From assembly GCA_965248775.1 (NCBI GenBank), contig OZ252150.1, positions 2,418,001 through 2,482,000 on the forward strand: 64,000 nt of DNA, given 5' to 3'. The number at the start of each line of letters is the position of its first letter. Position 1 is the first letter of the stretch. Of the stretch, positions 60,678 to 64,000 are shown piece after piece. The position numbers were made by a program, and so were the translations under genes. The notes beneath the pieces were generated by a model. It had not been told where the DNA came from, did not search any database, and was given only the letters and a program-made list of their open reading frames with translations. The stretch is from JBHHUI01 sp965248775 (GTDB taxonomy: Bacteria > Chloroflexota > Anaerolineae > Anaerolineales > JBHHUI01).

Positions 60678-63600
60678 ATGTCTGCGCCTCATAGTTTTCA
60701 ATCTGTCATCATGGCTCTGGAGAAATACTGGGCCGATTATGGTTGTCTGATCTGGCAGCCCTATAACCATCAAGTCGGCGCGGGCACGATGAATCCCGCC
60801 ACGACCTTGCGTGTGCTCGGTCCCGAGCCGTGGAACGTGGCATATGTGGAGCCATCGGTGCGCCCGGACGATGGCCGTTATGGCAGGAATCCCAACCGCC
60901 TTCAACAACACTATCAGTACCAGGTAATTCTCAAACCCGACCCTGGTGATCCGCAAGAAGTCTATCTGGCTTCGTTGGAAGCCATCGGTATCAACCCGCG
61001 TGAACACGATATCCGGTTTGTTGAGGACAACTGGGAGTCGCCGGCCATAGGCGCGTGGGGACTGGGCTGGGAGGTCTGGCTCGATGGGCAGGAGATCACA
61101 CAATTCACTTATTTCCAACAGGCTGGCGGACTGCAACTCGATCCGGTTTCCGTGGAGATCACGTACGGGCTGGAACGCATTGTCATGGCCCTGCAACACG
61201 TCAATCGCTTTACTGAAGTGCGTTGGGCCGATCAGATCACCTATGGCGATGTAAACCTGCAAGCCGAACAGGAACACAGTCGTTATTACTTCGAGATCGC
61301 CGAAGTTGAGCGGCTGCGGACGATCTACAACTTGTATGAAGCAGAGAGCGAAGCTGCGCTTGCAGCCGGCTTGGTGCTTCCAGCTTACGACTATGTCCTG
61401 AAATGTTCGCATACATTCAATGTGCTCGACACGCGCGGGGCTATCGGTGTCACAGAACGGGCCGCCTACTTCAAGCGTATGCGAGGGCTGACCCGCCAGG
61501 TGGCGGAAGCATATGTCGAGCAACGCCAACGCCTTGAGTTCCCACTGCTGGATGACGGGGATAATGGCAGCGGGGGTGTGGAATTAGCAGTGCCAGCCGC
61601 CTCCGAGGTGCTGTCCGATTCGACAACATATCTGCTTGAAATTGGCGTGGAGGAATTGCCCGCTGCCGACTTGGATGATCTGATTGAGCAATTGTCTGCA
61701 AATGTCCCGCAACATTTGGCCGATCTGCGGCTGACACATGCTGAAGTAGACGTGCAGGGCACACCTCGTCGCCTTGTGGTTCTCATCGAGGGTTTGCCCA
61801 TGCGGCAGCCGGATACTGAAGAACTCGTCCGGGGTCCGGCTGTACATATCGCTTTCGATTCAAGTGGTGAACCAACGAAGGCAGCGCTGGGATTTGCGCG
61901 CGGCAAAGGTCTGTCAGTTGCCGACTTAGAGCGACGAGAAATGGACGGCGGGGAATACGTAACGGCTGTTGTTCGCACCGCCGGTCTTTCGCTGACGAAA
62001 GTGCTGGCCGAGCTGGCCCCCAAACTAATCGCTGACCTGAAGGTTAAACGGACGATGCGTTGGCGCGCCGAGGATCAGACTAGCTTCTCTCGTCCAATCC
62101 GCTGGATTGTGTCGTTGGCAGGAGAAAGTGTTGTCCCCTTTGAATATGCGGGATTACAGGCCGGGCGCGTCTCGCGCACGATCCGCCCCCAGGGGGGGCA
62201 GGACCTCCCCATTCCGGCAGCCGAGAGTTATTCCGCGCTGCTCGCCGAGAACGGCATCATGGTAGATCGCGAAGCGCGGCGAGAGTACCTGCGCGCCGAA
62301 GCGCAGCGGCTGGCGGCCGAGGTTGATGGCGTCATTCTGGATGATCCCGATTTGCTGGCCGAAGTTGCGAACCTGATCGAAAGTCCCACTGCCTTCAGAG
62401 GGGAATTTGACGAAGCCTTTTTGGAATTGCCCAAAGAAGTGCTCATCTCTGTGATGCGCAAACACCAGCGCTATTTCCCGGTATCCCGCGCTGGCGAACT
62501 TTTACCTTACTTTATTGGCGTGCGCAACGGCGATGAGGAACATCTCGACCTGGTTGTGGAAGGAAACGAAGCAGTCATCCTCGCGCGCTTTGCCGATGCT
62601 CAATATTTCGTGCAGCAGGATCAGGAAAAAACGCTGGTACAACACCGTGAGCGTTTAAGGTTGCTGGCTTTTCAGGATCAGCTCGGTTCAATGCTCGACA
62701 AGTCCGATCGCATCGAGAAACTGGTTGAAGCATTGACCGCAGCGTTGGACATAAGTGCAGCGCATCAACAGGTAGTCTTGCGAGCCGGACATTTGTGCAA
62801 AGCAGATTTAGTGACCAGCATGGTTGTGGAAATGACTTCTTTGCAAGGGGTGATGGGCCGTGAATATGCGCTCCAGGGCGGCGAAACTTCTGAAGTGGCA
62901 GCGGCCATCGAGCAACATTATTGGCCGCTCGGAGGTGGTGGCGCATTACCAGAATCGGGGGCCGCTGTCGTGGTTGCATTGGCCGACCGCATCGACTCCT
63001 TAGCGGGGCTTTTCGCTGCCGGTCTTTCGCCAACGGGTTCCGCTGATCCATTTGGGCTTCGCCGCGCTGCACTCGGCAGCGTGCAGATTCTGATAGGAAA
63101 AGAGATTGACTTCGACCTGCGCGCGGCCCTCCAAACTGCGATTGAATTGCAACCCATCGAAGCAGCGGAGTCAGTGCTGGCTGAAGTACTTGCGTTCATT
63201 GCTGGTCGACTGCGTGTGGTTTTGCAGGACTCTGGTTGTGCGCATGACATTGTCGAGGCCGTGCTTGAGGAACGCGCGCACAATCCATATCGAGTACAGC
63301 AGGCTGCCCAAGAACTTTCAGAATGGGTCTCTCGGTCAGACTGGGAAGCAACGCTGGATGCCTATGCTCGCTGTGTGCGCATCATACGCGGACGGAAAGA
63401 CACAGAGCGAATTGAAATTACCCCCGACCGTTTTGAAGAACCAGCGGAACGCGAATTACACGCTGCCTATCTAAAAACAGCAGCGCTAGTCACGCCCGAT
63501 AGCAACGTGAACGAATTCATGCAGGCCTTCACACCGTTGATTCCCGCCATCTCCCGCTTCTTTGATGATGTGCTCGTAATGGTAAAGGACGAAGGGTTGC

Positions 63601-63683
63601 GCGACAATCGTTTTGCGCTGCTAGAGGCAATTGCAGCCCTGACAGATGGGATCGTGGATCTGTCGAAAATGGAAGGCTTCTAA
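60678..63683 (+). CDS. glyS: Glycyl-tRNA synthetase, alpha and beta chains fused
   Basis: 1001 residues. Residues 1 to about 290 are the alpha (GlyQ) catalytic chain: FQSVIMALEKYWADYGCLIW, QPYNHQVGAGTMNPATTLRVL, and YGLERIVMALQHVNRF. From about 315 follows the beta (GlyS) chain: TTYLLEIGVEELPAADLDDL, IRWIVSLAGESVVPFEY and the C-terminal helical anticodon part (DRIDSLAGLFAAGLSPTGSADPFGLRR). In most bacteria the chains are separate genes of an alpha2beta2 enzyme; natural fusions are known in some lineages. It charges tRNA-Gly. Confidence 0.96.
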   Translation: MSAPHSFQSVIMALEKYWADYGCLIWQPYNHQVGAGTMNPATTLRVLGPEPWNVAYVEPSVRPDDGRYGRNPNRLQQHYQYQVILKPDPGDPQEVYLASLEAIGINPREHDIRFVEDNWESPAIGAWGLGWEVWLDGQEITQFTYFQQAGGLQLDPVSVEITYGLERIVMALQHVNRFTEVRWADQITYGDVNLQAEQEHSRYYFEIAEVERLRTIYNLYEAESEAALAAGLVLPAYDYVLKCSHTFNVLDTRGAIGVTERAAYFKRMRGLTRQVAEAYVEQRQRLEFPLLDDGDNGSGGVELAVPAASEVLSDSTTYLLEIGVEELPAADLDDLIEQLSANVPQHLADLRLTHAEVDVQGTPRRLVVLIEGLPMRQPDTEELVRGPAVHIAFDSSGEPTKAALGFARGKGLSVADLERREMDGGEYVTAVVRTAGLSLTKVLAELAPKLIADLKVKRTMRWRAEDQTSFSRPIRWIVSLAGESVVPFEYAGLQAGRVSRTIRPQGGQDLPIPAAESYSALLAENGIMVDREARREYLRAEAQRLAAEVDGVILDDPDLLAEVANLIESPTAFRGEFDEAFLELPKEVLISVMRKHQRYFPVSRAGELLPYFIGVRNGDEEHLDLVVEGNEAVILARFADAQYFVQQDQEKTLVQHRERLRLLAFQDQLGSMLDKSDRIEKLVEALTAALDISAAHQQVVLRAGHLCKADLVTSMVVEMTSLQGVMGREYALQGGETSEVAAAIEQHYWPLGGGGALPESGAAVVVALADRIDSLAGLFAAGLSPTGSADPFGLRRAALGSVQILIGKEIDFDLRAALQTAIELQPIEAAESVLAEVLAFIAGRLRVVLQDSGCAHDIVEAVLEERAHNPYRVQQAAQELSEWVSRSDWEATLDAYARCVRIIRGRKDTERIEITPDRFEEPAERELHAAYLKTAALVTPDSNVNEFMQAFTPLIPAISRFFDDVLVMVKDEGLRDNRFALLEAIAALTDGIVDLSKMEGF

Positions 63684-63779
63684 AGAAAAGAAGCTTTGTC
63701 TGGAATTGTTGGTTGAGTCTTGAGGCCTGTTTGATTTTTAATTAGGCAGCAGCTTTAAAAACGCGAAATCCTTGGGGTG

Positions 63780-63785
63780 TATAAT
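63780..63785 (+). promoter_or_regulatory. -10 element upstream of dnaG
   Basis: TATAAT, 20 nt before the dnaG ATG at 63806; no good -35 is evident. Confidence 0.5.
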
Positions 63786-63805
63786 CGCGACGAACTGCTC
63801 CAAAT

Positions 63806-64000
63806 ATGTCATCTATTCAGGAAGTCAAAGAACGCATAGACATCGTCGAGTACATCGGCGAATCTGTTAAGCTGCGCAAGGCCGGAAATTCGTATTCCGG
63901 CTTCTGTCCATTCCACGAAAACAAAAATACACCCGCGTTAGCCGTCTGGCCCGATAGCGGCACCTGGCGGTGTTTCGGCGCGTGTAACGAAGGCGGCGAT
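63806..64000 (+). CDS. dnaG: DNA primase, 5' end only
   Basis: 65 codons before the window ends. VKERIDIVEYIGESVKLRKAG followed by SGFCPFHENKNTPALAV and WRCFGACNEGGD form the CHC2-type zinc finger (Cys, His, Cys, Cys) at the N-terminus of DnaG, which recognises template for primer synthesis. A sigma factor gene often follows; not visible here. Confidence 0.95.
   Translation, partial: MSSIQEVKERIDIVEYIGESVKLRKAGNSYSGFCPFHENKNTPALAVWPDSGTWRCFGACNEGGD

Noticed and set aside
60402..61529. 375-codon open frame antisense to recO and glyS
   Set aside because: It mirrors two well-supported genes, has no ribosome site and its product has no recognisable features.
1..64000. CRISPR arrays, phage genes, rRNA
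   Set aside because: No regularly spaced repeats, no structural phage genes and no rRNA sequence were seen. The mobile DNA present is five insertion sequences.

Overview
The window looks like a chromosomal segment of a Chloroflexota bacterium, most likely from the Anaerolineae/Caldilineae side. This is inferred from the mid-range GC, lipoproteins with long Pro/Thr/Glu linkers, MalF/MalG-type sugar permeases next to an alpha-glucan enzyme, a DUF951 protein beside a GT28 glycosyltransferase, a fused glycyl-tRNA synthetase, and promoters of the TATAAT type with very short leaders. I ran no database search, so the taxonomy is an inference.

Region 1 (1-10.7 kb): the 5' part of mobA on the minus strand and a small unknown protein, then a sugar-uptake cassette. 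The cassette is a LacI-type regulator with an operator-like palindrome at its promoter, a lipoprotein solute-binding protein made of two tandem copies of the binding domain, two permeases, and a trehalose synthase (TreS). No ATPase is encoded, so the system probably borrows a shared one. The second permease carries an apparent c-type cytochrome domain (CxxCH) in its first extracytoplasmic loop; this is the most unusual thing in the window. An IS4-type element has inserted at the stop codon of that permease.

Region 2 (10.8-20.3 kb): transport and stress functions (MscS channel, APC permease with two Usp domains, CPA1 Na+/H+ antiporter). A DUF3052-like gene follows, broken by an IS701-type element that is itself broken by an IS1-type element, and then a lectin-like lipoprotein between two copies of a 58-bp repeat and an unknown membrane protein with an internal repeat.

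Region 3 (20.3-33.9 kb, mostly minus strand): a MarR regulator with a heterodimeric ABC exporter (one ATP site degenerate), a LysM protein, and a complete trp operon (trpEGDCFBA). The trp operon is driven by a near-consensus promoter and a T-box leader with a UGG (Trp) specifier. kbl lies upstream.

Region 4 (33.9-45.3 kb): GIY-YIG protein, HD hydrolase, M50 protease, DUF951 and GT28 glycolipid synthase, a tiny Flp-type pilin, GNAT, DnaJ/CbpA, HtrA-like protease, ECF sigma factor, a family-5 solute-binding protein, and a membrane-anchored propeller protein that overlaps it tail to tail.

Region 5 (45.3-55.3 kb): two further insertion sequences (IS630-type, splitting a small membrane protein gene; IS4-type with a 7-bp target duplication) just upstream of a full dipeptide/oligopeptide ABC operon (binding protein, two permeases, a PsbP-like lipoprotein with a premature stop, two ATPases).

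Region 6 (55.4-64 kb): core genes: a REC-roadblock response regulator, tRNA-Gln(UUG), glmU, a CNNM/CorC-type transporter, cdd, recO, glyQS and the start of dnaG.

Five insertion sequences, all with identifiable inverted repeats and target duplications, and mostly with broken transposases, mark a history of transposition. The trp operon, the exporter and the recO-glyS-dnaG block are untouched by them.
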